Shown: positions 25,525 through 34,266 of the stretch, piece by piece
Layout: each line of letters starts with the position of its first letter
Position numbering within the stretch: the first letter of the stretch is position 1
Assembly (NCBI GenBank): GCA_964503045.1
Contig: CAZCZI010000010.1
Coordinates: 1-64,000 of the forward strand
Reading direction: 5' to 3'
Length of the DNA: 64,000 nucleotides
Source of the DNA: CAYZJR01 sp964503045
Lineage (GTDB): Bacteria > Cyanobacteriota > Vampirovibrionia > Obscuribacterales > Obscuribacteraceae
The notes under the pieces: generated by a model
The model's input: only the letters and a program-made list of their open reading frames with translations
Told to the model about the DNA's origin: nothing
Databases searched by the model: none
Made by a program: the position numbers and the translations under genes

Positions 25525-26583
25525 TCAACTCGACCTGGTCAACATGTGATCGCACAGCGCTTCCAGCGAATCGCGATATATAGAAGCAGGCACGCGCACC
25601 AATCCGTCTTTGCTCTTTCTGGCGAATTTCGCAGCTAGTTCTTCCGTCATCTCGATGCCGCCGTGTTCGCGAATCAATACCAGAGCTTCTTCCAATCCAT
25701 CTTGCTCGACCACTGCCCTTGTCTTGATCAGCTTCTCGAGCTTTTTGCCTATTGCATCGTTTCTCTCCAAAATATAGAGGGCGGGTGCCGTGACGATGCC
25801 ACTTTTCAAATCACCGCCGACAGCCTTTCCTGTCTTGGCGGAATTGCCGGTAATATCCAGCAGATCATCAACAATCTGAAAACAAATTCCAAGATTCAGC
25901 CCGTAGCTTTTCAAATCCGCAATCACGTTATTACCGGCGGCATTCAATATGGCCCCGCTGTGACTGCCGGCGGCGAAAAGGCATGCAGTCTTGCTCACCG
26001 ATTTCTGAATGTAGCCGTCCCAATCAACAGTCGTATTGAACTGTTGACGCATCTGACGAATTTCTCCGGCACACAGGTCGCCCAGCACTTGTCCGTAAAT
26101 GCCGACAATTACCGGGTTCATCAAACGAGCCAAGCAAATCGATGCTTGAGCAAAAAGAAGATCGCCCAACAAAACCGCAAGTTTGTCGTTGAACTTCCGA
26201 TTGACAGTCTCTTGACCTCGGCGCAGCGAAGCACTGTCGATTACATCGTCGTGCACCAAGCTGGCAGTGTGGATAAGTTCGGTCAAAACAGCAAGGATGA
26301 TGTGGAGACGTCCCACCGTTGCCGTCTTTGAAGTTGCTTTGGAAGCAAGCAGCACAATCGCAGGGCGAATGCGCTTTCCGCCCGACTTGAAAATCTGCGC
26401 GAGCAGCTCTTCGACAAAGGGGCTGTCGTCAATCAAGTTGCTCGCCAACCAGCGGTCGACAATGGCAATCTCAGGTGCGACCGGCTCCAATAAAGTTGCC
26501 AGATCGATTGAACGAGCTTCGGATGTTGCTGAGCCTGAACTCATGCTGTCACAGGTTGTCATTTGGTCAGTAAAGCTTTCCAC
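25525..26583 (-). CDS. Long-chain polyprenyl diphosphate synthase
   Basis: 352 residues. The first Asp-rich motif DDVID is at 112-116 and the second DDLLD at 239-243; KSGGKRIRP (67-75) binds the homoallylic diphosphate. Residues before the first motif (SLVH) are small, as in enzymes making C30-C45 chains for quinones. The start is a GTG at 26583 because AGGAAGG lies 6 bases upstream; the nearest ATG, seven codons in, has none. It is the first gene of the operon with the tetrapyrrole and cytochrome genes, which links quinone and cytochrome supply. Confidence 0.92.
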   Translation of the reverse strand: MESFTDQMTTCDSMSSGSATSEARSIDLATLLEPVAPEIAIVDRWLASNLIDDSPFVEELLAQIFKSGGKRIRPAIVLLASKATSKTATVGRLHIILAVLTELIHTASLVHDDVIDSASLRRGQETVNRKFNDKLAVLLGDLLFAQASICLARLMNPVIVGIYGQVLGDLCAGEIRQMRQQFNTTVDWDGYIQKSVSKTACLFAAGSHSGAILNAAGNNVIADLKSYGLNLGICFQIVDDLLDITGNSAKTGKAVGGDLKSGIVTAPALYILERNDAIGKKLEKLIKTRAVVEQDGLEEALVLIREHGGIEMTEELAAKFARKSKDGLVRVPASIYRDSLEALCDHMLTRSS

Positions 26584-26903
26584 ACAAGACCTTCCTAGTC
26601 AATCGCGACACACGTTTCTCATAACAAACTAAACTGAGCCAAATACAAAAGTGAAGCGCAGCTCAGGTTGGGTCGCAGCGTCAATTATGTCAGGGAGAAA
26701 CCTCGATGTTTCACACATGAACGGCGATTTTAGGAGCCCGAAGCGCCTTTATTCCATGGGAATCTCATGTGCGCCGCCGTGGTGCACGCAAACGGGAACA
26801 GTTAACGCATACACTAAAATATAGTCAGACGTAATATACTCAAACAATTGCAATTTTGCAGTCGTATTTATTTACGAGCGCTTATGAGCGAAGCATTATA
26901 TCT
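26584..26903. other. Divergent promoter region
   Basis: 320 bases between the polyprenyl synthase operon and the AbiTii-like gene. It contains CATGGGAATCTCATG-type short inverted sequences near 26750-26770 and a TAATAT box near 26832. A TTG-initiated extension of the next gene begins at 26856 but lacks a ribosome site. No gene supported. Confidence 0.4.
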
Positions 26904-27428
26904 ATGTATCTATCTGCCGGTGATGGGGGAAACGTGTTTCAAGAGCTGAAGAAAAAACTCCTTGCCGGAGAGACCACTTTTACGGTTGCCCTCCCACAGG
27001 CGCTTCCGGCGCTCCGCGGCAAAATCACCGATGACAAACTGGTGTGGTTGGCAAGTGAACTCCAAGGCTATTCAAATGCCATGGACTACTACAACGACCC
27101 CAAAAATGACCTTCCGAAGTACCGAATTGTCAGAGGTTCCATTTGCATGATGAAACCTGATGGCAGTATGCATCCGCTGCAACACCCCATGGCCAATCGC
27201 CAAGAGTACTTCCTCGGTGCGCCCATTTCCTGGATTGAAGAGTTTGCCACTTTACCTGGAGACACTTCGCTGGTAGAACTCCCCGAGCTTTCGGCCTTCA
27301 CCGCCAAGCAAGGCGGCGGCGTCGTATGCCAGTGCCAAAAATCTGAATTGAGGCGAATCATCGCGCAGTTTAGAAACGACTTCATCAAGTTGCTCGATCA
27401 AGTAGTTGGCTCGTCTCCATCCCCATGA
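26904..27428 (+). CDS. AbiTii-like domain protein
   Basis: 174 residues. The central part LVWLASELQGYSNAMDYY followed by DLPKYRIVRGSI and then P(L/I)SWIEEF resembles the AbiTii domain (abortive infection protein family), where LexWxxxELNGY is followed by LPxYRxxxG and a membrane-less alpha/beta core. No signal peptide, no TM, no fused effector. The ATG at 26904 has a poor ribosome site; a TTG 16 codons upstream is the alternative. It overlaps the next gene by 4 bases (ATGA), so the two are translated together. Family resemblance is by eye; the phage-defence role is inference. Confidence 0.6.
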   Translation: MYLSAGDGGNVFQELKKKLLAGETTFTVALPQALPALRGKITDDKLVWLASELQGYSNAMDYYNDPKNDLPKYRIVRGSICMMKPDGSMHPLQHPMANRQEYFLGAPISWIEEFATLPGDTSLVELPELSAFTAKQGGGVVCQCQKSELRRIIAQFRNDFIKLLDQVVGSSPSP

Positions 27429-27838
27429 CAGACAAACTGCAACAACAGATCGATCGCTTTCTATCTGCAAATCGTTATGCAGTGGTCGGCGCCAGCGAAG
27501 ATTCTCGCAAGTACGGACACAAAGTATTTAAATGCTACTTGCAGCATCAGCGTGAGGCCTATCCGATAAACCCATCGATTGACACAGTTCTCGGGCACCA
27601 GACTTACCCGACAATTGCAAGCGTTCCTCTTAAGACGGACAGCGTTTCAATCATCACGCCACCTGCAGTCACAGAGAAGGTAGTCGAAGACGCAATCGCC
27701 TCAGGCGTCTCCAACATTTGGATGCAGCCCGGCGCTGAAAGTCGAAAGGCAATCGAAGCTGCGCAGAACGCAGGAATCAACGTAATCTATGGTGGCCCTT
27801 GTTTGCTGGTAGTGATGGGATACCACGAATCTTATTGA
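27425..27838 (+). CDS. CoA-binding (YccU-type) protein
   Basis: 137 residues, a single Rossmann domain of the CoA_binding family. YAVVGASEDSRKYGHKV (19-35) is the nucleotide loop; INPSIDTVLGHQTYPTIASVP, SIITPPAVTEKVVEDA and IWMQPGAES match the YccU motifs NPxxxEIxGxxxYxSLxxIP, VFRPP and WxQxG. It probably binds CoA or a CoA thioester; the physiological role is unknown. It is coupled to the AbiTii-like gene. Confidence 0.88.
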   Translation: MTDKLQQQIDRFLSANRYAVVGASEDSRKYGHKVFKCYLQHQREAYPINPSIDTVLGHQTYPTIASVPLKTDSVSIITPPAVTEKVVEDAIASGVSNIWMQPGAESRKAIEAAQNAGINVIYGGPCLLVVMGYHESY

Positions 27839-27905
27839 GTGACGAAAGTTCTTCTCGAGAGATTTCGCGCAGAGCCCGACTACCGATAGCCGAAGAGAGC
27901 AAGAC

Positions 27906-28913
27906 ATGCAAAACACGGCGATTACAATCAGCAAAGAGGCAGATCAACTCATTGATCCATCGCTGATGTCGCCGCGATCCGTTGGAGATGTAATCAGCTC
28001 GACCGTGAGAATTTGCCGGCGCAACGTCAAGATTCTGATGTCGACTTTGATCTGGCCCACCGCTGCATCTGCCGGCGCCCAAGTGATTGCCTTGTTTGGT
28101 TTGATCATGATGGAATCAGCTATTTCACCTACCGGGGAAGATGTCACATCGTGGTCGGCGCTGCTACAAGGCTGTGGAATCATGTGTGTCGGCTTGTTGG
28201 TAGCACTGCCGGTGCAAGTCCTTTTGGTAATGAGACAGCTAGCAATTTTGCGAGTGGTGGCGCGCTTTTCGACGACATTGAAAGAAGCCGACAAATTCCT
28301 TTGGAGGAATTTCTGGAAATTCGTTTTGGTAGGTCTTCTCTACTACGGACTGATCACTGTATGGTTTGTCATTTGGTGCGCAATCATTGTTGCCCTCGCG
28401 ATTGTCTGTGCAATGATTCACGCGCCTATTTTGACCGTTGCGGTGGTTCTGACCGGTTTCTTCCTTGGCTTTGCATCAACGTTACTTTTTATGGTTCCTC
28501 TTGCGATCATCGCACCTGCACTCGCTTGCGATAACAAAGGCTTGGGCACGATTCTCAAAGACAGCACTTCCTTAGCATTTCGCAACTTCTGGCGCACCAG
28601 TGGTTTTTGCTCGCTTTTGATTTTGACGGTTTGGCTTTTGGGAGCAGTCCTTGGTTTGCCCGGTCAAATTTGTTACTTGGTCGAATACCTAAGAGCAGCC
28701 ATGGCTGCAGGAACCCTGCCTAAGAGCGTGGACATTCCATTTTATGCACAAGTCGTCACTACCGTTTGGCACTCGGTAGTCAATATCTTTCTGGGCCCTG
28801 TAGTCAGCATCAGCGCTGGACTTTACTACTTCGACTTGAGAGTTCGCGAGGAAGGATTGGATCTTGTAAGGTTGGTTCAAAGCCAGGAATTGTCGGACAA
28901 CAGCGCTCGTTGA
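27906..28913 (+). CDS. Membrane protein, GPDP-membrane-domain-like
   Basis: 335 residues with about six transmembrane helices. A cytoplasmic N-terminus with RSVGDVISSTVRICRRNVKI resembles the start of YciC/glycerophosphodiester phosphodiesterase membrane-domain proteins (R-x-G-E-I-L-x-x-x-F-x-x-x-x-R-N). No enzymatic domain is attached. Central LLFMVPLAIIAPALACDNKG followed by DSTSLAFRNFWRTSGF fits the inner repeat of that family. Function unknown; it may be a membrane scaffold. Followed 23 bases later by the M24 peptidase gene, so probably one transcript. Confidence 0.72.
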   Translation: MQNTAITISKEADQLIDPSLMSPRSVGDVISSTVRICRRNVKILMSTLIWPTAASAGAQVIALFGLIMMESAISPTGEDVTSWSALLQGCGIMCVGLLVALPVQVLLVMRQLAILRVVARFSTTLKEADKFLWRNFWKFVLVGLLYYGLITVWFVIWCAIIVALAIVCAMIHAPILTVAVVLTGFFLGFASTLLFMVPLAIIAPALACDNKGLGTILKDSTSLAFRNFWRTSGFCSLLILTVWLLGAVLGLPGQICYLVEYLRAAMAAGTLPKSVDIPFYAQVVTTVWHSVVNIFLGPVVSISAGLYYFDLRVREEGLDLVRLVQSQELSDNSAR

Positions 28914-28936
28914 TGTAAAATTCTGAGAGAGGAACA

Positions 28937-30157
28937 ATGATCATGACTGCCAAAGCACCATCCAAAAATCTCTCAGTTGACATCAGCGCAATGCAACAAG
29001 CACTGAAACAAAATGCGCTTGACGGCTGGCTTTTCTATTACTTCAAGGACAACGATCCAATCGCGCTGCGCATATTGGGGATGTCGAGCGACCATTTCGT
29101 GTCTCGCCGATGGTTCTACTATGTTCCTGCCAATGGCAATCCGATTAAACTAGTGCACCGAATCGAATCTGACGTGCTCGACGATCTACCTGGAGAAATA
29201 CGCATATATGTAGGGTGGCGGCAGTTAGAACAAGAGCTCGCCAACCTGCTTTCCGGCAAGCCAAAAGTGGCGATGCAGTATTCGCAACGCAATTCAATTC
29301 CTTATGTTTCGCGTGTAGATGCAGGGATGGTCGAGTTGGTGCGTTCGACCGGATGCGAAGTGGTATCGTCATGCGATCTGGTTCAGCTGTTTGAAGCGAC
29401 ATGGACTGAGGCTCAACTCGACACGCATATTGAGGCAGTCGAGGGACTGAAGAAGATCGTATTTTTGGCTTTCGATGAAGTTAAGCGCTGCATCGATTCG
29501 GAAGAACCAATTGATGAGCACAAACTCCAACAGTTCATCATCAAGTGCTTCAGAAGCAACGGGCTCATCACTAATTCACCACCCATAGTTGCTGTCAACG
29601 AGCACAGCGGAAGCCCGCACTATCTGCCTACCGCCGACAGCAAGAGCCCAATCAAAGAGGGCGATTTGTTGCTATTAGATATTTGGGCGCGCAAGACTGG
29701 CGACGCTGAAAACGTATACGGCGACATCACATGGACTGGGTTTGTAGGAAAGCAAGTGCCCCAAAAGCACGACGAGATCTTTCAAATCGTTCGCGGCGCC
29801 AGAGACGCAGCGCTTAATTTCGTAAAAGAGTCGGTGAAAGGCAAGAAAGAACTTTACGGTTGGCAAGTCGATGATGTCGCTCGCACCTACATTACAGAAC
29901 GCGGATACGGCGACTACTTCGTGCACCGCACCGGTCACTCGATTGGCACTGAAGTGCATGGAAACGGAGCCAACATCGATAATCTCGAAACCAAAGACGA
30001 ACGCCGCCTGATACCCTGCACGGCCTTTTCGATTGAGCCCGGAATTTATCTTGCCGAGTTTGGAATTAGAAGCGAAATCGACGTGTACATTTCCTCCAAT
30101 GACGTAATTGTGGCCGGCGAACCGATTCAGACCGAAATCATTCCGATTTTGAAATAG
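28937..30157 (+). CDS. M24-family aminopeptidase (Xaa-Pro type)
   Basis: 406 residues. A creatinase-like N-terminal domain (about 10-155) precedes a pita-bread metallopeptidase domain (about 160-400). The five metal ligands are identifiable: Asp in LLLLDIWARK, Asp in YGDITWTG, His in HRTGHSIGTEVHG, Glu in FSIEPGIY and Glu in IRSEIDVYI. These point to a dinuclear-metal peptidase cleaving N-terminal residues before Pro; a creatinase-like hydrolase is the alternative. An AGAGAGGAAC ribosome site precedes the ATG. Cytoplasmic. Confidence 0.9.
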   Translation: MIMTAKAPSKNLSVDISAMQQALKQNALDGWLFYYFKDNDPIALRILGMSSDHFVSRRWFYYVPANGNPIKLVHRIESDVLDDLPGEIRIYVGWRQLEQELANLLSGKPKVAMQYSQRNSIPYVSRVDAGMVELVRSTGCEVVSSCDLVQLFEATWTEAQLDTHIEAVEGLKKIVFLAFDEVKRCIDSEEPIDEHKLQQFIIKCFRSNGLITNSPPIVAVNEHSGSPHYLPTADSKSPIKEGDLLLLDIWARKTGDAENVYGDITWTGFVGKQVPQKHDEIFQIVRGARDAALNFVKESVKGKKELYGWQVDDVARTYITERGYGDYFVHRTGHSIGTEVHGNGANIDNLETKDERRLIPCTAFSIEPGIYLAEFGIRSEIDVYISSNDVIVAGEPIQTEIIPILK

Positions 30158-30299
30158 TCGAATTTCAAAAGAGGCGGACTCAGCCTCGTATTCGCGCGTC
30201 GACTTTACGTTTACACGATTAATAAGCAAGTTCTACAAAGCCTTGCTAGACTTGTCGCAAGGTGTTTTTTTTTGTTTATTTGGAACATTGGAGAGGTGC

Positions 30300-31928
30300 A
30301 TGCGCAAAAAGTTGATGATTGCCGGTGCAGTCAGTCTATTAGCTCTAAGTTTGTCTATTGCTTCAAAAGCCAGCCAAGATACTTGGAGCAAGCACATGGA
30401 CGAGGGCGACAAGGCGTACAAAAAGAAAGATTTCCAAGAGTCTGAAAAGCAATTTGTAGACGCACTGAAAGATGCAGAAGAGTTTGGCGAGACCGACCCA
30501 AACCTTGCCAAAACGCTTAACTGTCTCGGCACAGTGTACGAAGCCGAGAAAAAGTATAAAGAAGCAGAGAGCACCTACACTCGCTTGCTGAAACTGCAAG
30601 AGAAACTCAAAGGAGAAAACGACGAATCCATTATTGCCTGCCTCAACAATCTCGGTCACTTGTATCGCGGTTTCAGTCAATTCGAAAAAGCGGAGCCTTA
30701 CTACAAGCGCGCCCTCGAAATCAGCGAGAAAGTGCTCAAGCCGGAGGATCCGAAGCTGTCTGTGGCTCTGAACAATTTGGCTCTGATGTACAGAGAGCAG
30801 CAAAAGTTTGATCTGGCGCTGCCGCTTCTCAATCGTTCCTTACAGATTATCGAAAAGGCATATGGCTCACAAACAGCACCTCAAGCTCAAGGTCAAATCG
30901 CAATTGCCATTAATAACGTAGCGGTTGTTTATCGTGCACTCGGCAAACACGCCGACGCCAAAGGGCTCTACGAGCGCGCCTTAGCTATCAGAGAGAAGGC
31001 ATTCGGACCAGACAGCGCTGACGTCGCGGCAAGCCTGACCAACCTCGCCAGACTCTACAGAGAGACCGGAGAGTTTGAAAAAGCAGAACCTCTTCTGAAA
31101 CGAGCGGTTGAGATTGTTGAGAAGAAACAACCAAACTCAAGTCAACTAGCGATCGCTCTCAAGAACTTGGGCATGGTACTTCGAGAAGAAGGCAAGTTCG
31201 ACGAAGCTGAGCCGCATTATCGGCGCGCGTTAGAGATCAAAGAAAAGATCTTTGGAGCAGACAATCCGGACATCGTTCATGAAATCAATAAAGTAGCGAT
31301 TGTTTGTTTGGAACAAGGAAAGTATGAAGACGCTCTGAAATACTATGAGCGTTCCTTGGCGATGATGCAAAAGGCAAGTGGCGACAACCAAGCGGAAATA
31401 GCCAAAATCATGGCTCACTTAGAAAACCTCTACCGCGTGCAAGGGAAGTTTCCTGAAGCCGAAAAATACATGAAGCAGTCAATCGAAGTATCAGAGAAAG
31501 AGGCGGGAGCCGATTCACCTGAAGTTGCATCGAGACTTAACGAGCTGGCCCTGATCTATGTCGAGCAAGAAAAGCGCGACGAAGCAGAAGGTATGTTCAA
31601 GAAAGCACTCACAATTCGCGAGAAAGTTTATGGTTCGGGCTCTAAAGAAGTCTCGATTATTTTGAACAATCTTGCACGACTCTATCGAGATCAAGGGAAG
31701 TATGACGAGGCTGAAAAGTTGTATAAACGGTCGGTCGCCAATCTCGAGTCGCAAGACAACAAGTTTATGCTCGCCGCAACTCTGCGCAACTACGCAGCCG
31801 TAATGACGATGGCAAAGAAAGATAGCGAAGCCGAGGCGCTGTCCAAACGAGCACAGACCATTGAAGATGCATTACCGCCATCAAATGAAGTAGTCGAGCC
31901 ACCTGAAGAAAGTGAAGGGGAACAATAA
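30300..31928 (+). CDS. Secreted kinesin-light-chain-type TPR protein
   Basis: 542 residues. ATG at 30300, preceded by GAGAGG; a signal peptide (MRKKLMIAGAVSLLALSLSI, ending near KAS) follows. The rest is about eleven 42-residue TPR units of the TPR_12/kinesin light chain type (A..L..L..LY...G.F.EAE.L..RALEI.EK..G...P), ending in an acidic Pro/Glu tail. It provides protein-protein contacts outside the cytoplasm; no enzymatic domain. Only 2 bases separate it from the RlpA-like gene, so the pair is likely co-translated and the TPR protein may organise a cell-wall enzyme. Confidence 0.88.
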   Translation: MRKKLMIAGAVSLLALSLSIASKASQDTWSKHMDEGDKAYKKKDFQESEKQFVDALKDAEEFGETDPNLAKTLNCLGTVYEAEKKYKEAESTYTRLLKLQEKLKGENDESIIACLNNLGHLYRGFSQFEKAEPYYKRALEISEKVLKPEDPKLSVALNNLALMYREQQKFDLALPLLNRSLQIIEKAYGSQTAPQAQGQIAIAINNVAVVYRALGKHADAKGLYERALAIREKAFGPDSADVAASLTNLARLYRETGEFEKAEPLLKRAVEIVEKKQPNSSQLAIALKNLGMVLREEGKFDEAEPHYRRALEIKEKIFGADNPDIVHEINKVAIVCLEQGKYEDALKYYERSLAMMQKASGDNQAEIAKIMAHLENLYRVQGKFPEAEKYMKQSIEVSEKEAGADSPEVASRLNELALIYVEQEKRDEAEGMFKKALTIREKVYGSGSKEVSIILNNLARLYRDQGKYDEAEKLYKRSVANLESQDNKFMLAATLRNYAAVMTMAKKDSEAEALSKRAQTIEDALPPSNEVVEPPEESEGEQ

Positions 31929-31930
31929 TA

Positions 31931-32467
31931 ATGGAAACACGTAAGATCAATAAAATTGCATTTGCAATCATTGCGTCAGCAGCCAGTATTGTCCTTTCTG
32001 CGCCAGTAGCCATGGCTGAGGAGGCTGGTTTAACCAGTTCCACCGAACTGAGCGATCTGGAAGTGGGTGATTGCACTCTTGCAAGCGCAAGTGTTGCCGA
32101 TGGAACCCAAATTGCCGCCTCGAAGTATAAGAAAATTCCTCCCGTCTCCGACGAAGGCACCAGATTTAATGGCAATGTTTCCTGGTACGGACCTGGATTC
32201 CACGGCAAACTGACGGCGTGCGGCAAGAAGTTTGATATGAACCAACTTGTCTGCGCCCACAAGACACTGCCGTTTTACACCAAGGTACTTGTTGAAAATC
32301 CGAAGAACGGAAAGTCAACTACGATTGATGTATACGATCGAGGACCATTCGTCGGAGACCGAATCATCGACCTCTCCCGCGAAGCAGCTCGCCGGCTCGG
32401 AACGCTCACGGGCGGAGTAGCATTCGTTGAGTGCCTAATCATCAAAGAAGGCGGCAAGGGGAAATAG
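31931..32467 (+). CDS. RlpA-like double-psi beta-barrel protein
   Basis: 178 residues with a signal peptide (about 1-33, ending VAMA). The RlpA/DPBB domain (about 78-172) carries NVSWYGPGFHGKLTACGKKFD, then LPFYTKVLVENPKNGKS and YDRGPFVGDRIIDLSREAAR, with the catalytic-type Asp and the conserved Gly-Pro-Phe. RlpA proteins cleave denuded glycan strands at the septum or bind peptidoglycan. No SPOR domain is present, so septal targeting by that route is not expected. Second gene of the TPR-RlpA pair. Confidence 0.9.
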   Translation: METRKINKIAFAIIASAASIVLSAPVAMAEEAGLTSSTELSDLEVGDCTLASASVADGTQIAASKYKKIPPVSDEGTRFNGNVSWYGPGFHGKLTACGKKFDMNQLVCAHKTLPFYTKVLVENPKNGKSTTIDVYDRGPFVGDRIIDLSREAARRLGTLTGGVAFVECLIIKEGGKGK

Positions 32468-32486
32468 TTTCCTGTCTTTTGCGAGC

Positions 32487-32525
32487 GGCTGGTTACGCCT
32501 TTAGGCTGGTTACGCCTTTAGGCTG
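32487..32525. repeat. 17-bp tandem duplication over the stop codon of the 32518-33408 gene
   Basis: Two exact copies of GGCTGGTTACGCCTTTA (32487-32503 and 32504-32520) followed by GGCTG. The minus-strand stop TAA lies in the second copy. On the minus strand each unit holds the small inverted repeat GCCTAAAGGC. A comparable 17-bp duplication covers the stop of the 38406-39032 gene. Confidence 0.85.
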
Positions 32526-33408
32526 ATTTCCGACGCTGCAACTCGTCTTTGCCTTCTTTAGTGAACTTCCAAGTGACGCCATTCTGGCCTTTGAAGATTA
32601 GGTCTCCATTGGATTTCACTTCGAATTCTCCCTTCCAAACAGCCTTATTCTTATTGTTCACCCACTCTGTTTCGCCTTTGGCATTGGTGCGGCGCTCCCA
32701 ATGTCCGAGGTGTCCGTCTATTTGGTCGACTTTGTTGTCCTTGTCATAGTGAAACTTTCGGCCGTGTCCTTTGCCGTCAGTGGTTGCGACAGGGCGCGTG
32801 TGATTTCCCTCTGTCTCGAGAAACACAGATGCACCACTGTCGTCAGAAGTCACTCTCTGTTGCTTGTTGTTCTCTACGACCGAAATCTTGTGTTTATCGA
32901 CTCGATAATGAATATTGCCACCTTTATCTACTGTGACGTCGCTAATCTCGTCCATTTTGACGGTCTTTCCATTTGCGTCGAAAGTCCACTTTCCATCCTT
33001 TCCTCTGCGCCAAAACTCATCTTTTCCGTTGCGATCCATTTTGTGGATACCGACGACTTCGCCTTTGCTGTTGGTGTAGACGTCGGTGCCGTTGAGTTTC
33101 TCTTTGTGAGTTATGTATATGTCAGTTTCTTTGGATTTGGGTTGATCGGCGACTTTGGTCGCATCGGCCGGTTTGGCCGGCTTTGCATCGGACGGCTTCG
33201 CGTCGAGGCGAGAGACTTCGAAACTCCCGGACTTTGTCTGTGCCATTTCAGGAACAGCGCGTCCACCGTCGCCACGCGTGTGCAATATGATGCCGTAATG
33301 CTTGGCTCCCATGCTGGTCTTCGATGCATCAACATCTGTCATCAATTTCAGATCTAGTTGATTTGCATTGTTCTGTCCCAATTGGGCTTCTGCTCGTTCT
33401 TGCGTCAT
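32518..33408 (-). CDS. Lineage-specific protein with Trp/Gly strand repeats, paralogue of the 53700 gene
   Basis: 296 residues from the ATG at 33408 (GGAG about 10 bases upstream); the frame is open for a further 40 codons upstream, so the start is uncertain. A Lys/Pro/Ala linker (KPAKPADATK) precedes a set of short beta-hairpin units of the form NGxxxYTNSKGEVVG, WRRGKDGKWTFDANGK, WERRTNAKGETEWVNNKN, recalling RHS/YD-type repeats without a polymorphic toxin tip. The linker and the terminal VWKGEFEVKSNGDLIFKGQN are shared with the 747-residue protein at 53700-55943. No signal peptide is evident. Function unknown. Confidence 0.7.
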   Translation of the reverse strand: MTQERAEAQLGQNNANQLDLKLMTDVDASKTSMGAKHYGIILHTRGDGGRAVPEMAQTKSGSFEVSRLDAKPSDAKPAKPADATKVADQPKSKETDIYITHKEKLNGTDVYTNSKGEVVGIHKMDRNGKDEFWRRGKDGKWTFDANGKTVKMDEISDVTVDKGGNIHYRVDKHKISVVENNKQQRVTSDDSGASVFLETEGNHTRPVATTDGKGHGRKFHYDKDNKVDQIDGHLGHWERRTNAKGETEWVNNKNKAVWKGEFEVKSNGDLIFKGQNGVTWKFTKEGKDELQRRKSA

Positions 33409-33551
33409 TTCCGGTGTTCTCCAACGCCAACCATGGCGAGAGAATACCAACAGGGCAAAGGCAAAATTGTGACAATCGATTGAGGGGTTTTCTTGAATTC
33501 CGTTCGGTATTGCGCGGTTGACCGTCACAAGATTGCATCACGTACAATGGA

Positions 33552-34238
33552 ATGGAGTTCGACATTTGGGAAGCTGCGTTGACCGAATTTTTCAGCACTA
33601 AATTGCGGGAAGTTAGTAAGTTCATGCTAGCTGCGTGCGCGATAAGTTTCTTTATTCTTCAGAGTTGCAGCCTCCAGGCTAATGATCTCCCGAGCCGACA
33701 AGTTCGTGTCGTCTACTGCAGAAAGAGCTTGCCTACAGGGGAAATCGTCACCCATGATTGCCTTGAGGTGCGTATCGTAAAGGAATCCGAGCGTCCCGTT
33801 GACGCCGTGTACGATGAGTTCATCGCACTCGAAAGACAAACTCAAGAACCTCTCGTCAGTGGACAACCAGTACTTTTCCGATATGTGTTTCCAAGAACTG
33901 TCTTATCAACAAACTCAAACATTTTACGGAGAATGCAAGGGCAGCAAAACGACCGCGTCGAGTTCGATGAGACTAACGGCGAGCGGCTCATCCCCATCGT
34001 TCGTTGCATCCGTGATGTTCCTGCTGGAGCTACAATCTCGCCATCAAGTTTCGCTATCGAAAGAATAAAAGTGAAGCATTGTCCAGGCGAAGCCCTCGGC
34101 GATCTCTGGATTGCTATTGGTCGAAAAGCAATTCATCCTATTCAGGCTGGTGAATTCCTATGCTACAGCTATGTAATTCCAAACATGTTTGAGCCCGAAC
34201 GAGGCACCGATCAAGTCAACAAAATACAGGACAATTAG
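33552..34238 (+). CDS. Protein with two SAF-like domains
   Basis: 228 residues. A hydrophobic segment (about 25-40, MLAACAISFFILQSC) suggests a signal or lipoprotein anchor, possibly with the start at the internal ATG 33624. It is followed by two units with the pattern of SAF domains: VVYCRKSLPTGEIVTHDCLEVR ending VSGQPVLFRYV, and IVRCIRDVPAGATISPSSFA ending IQAGEFLCYSYV. SAF domains occur in CpaB/FlgA (periplasmic chaperones of pili and flagella) and antifreeze-like proteins. Two in tandem recall CpaB/FlgA, but no pilus genes are nearby. The plus-strand gene downstream follows 28 bases later. Confidence 0.68.
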   Translation: MEFDIWEAALTEFFSTKLREVSKFMLAACAISFFILQSCSLQANDLPSRQVRVVYCRKSLPTGEIVTHDCLEVRIVKESERPVDAVYDEFIALERQTQEPLVSGQPVLFRYVFPRTVLSTNSNILRRMQGQQNDRVEFDETNGERLIPIVRCIRDVPAGATISPSSFAIERIKVKHCPGEALGDLWIAIGRKAIHPIQAGEFLCYSYVIPNMFEPERGTDQVNKIQDN

Positions 34239-34266
34239 CCTTAGCACACCATTTTGGAACGATGTG

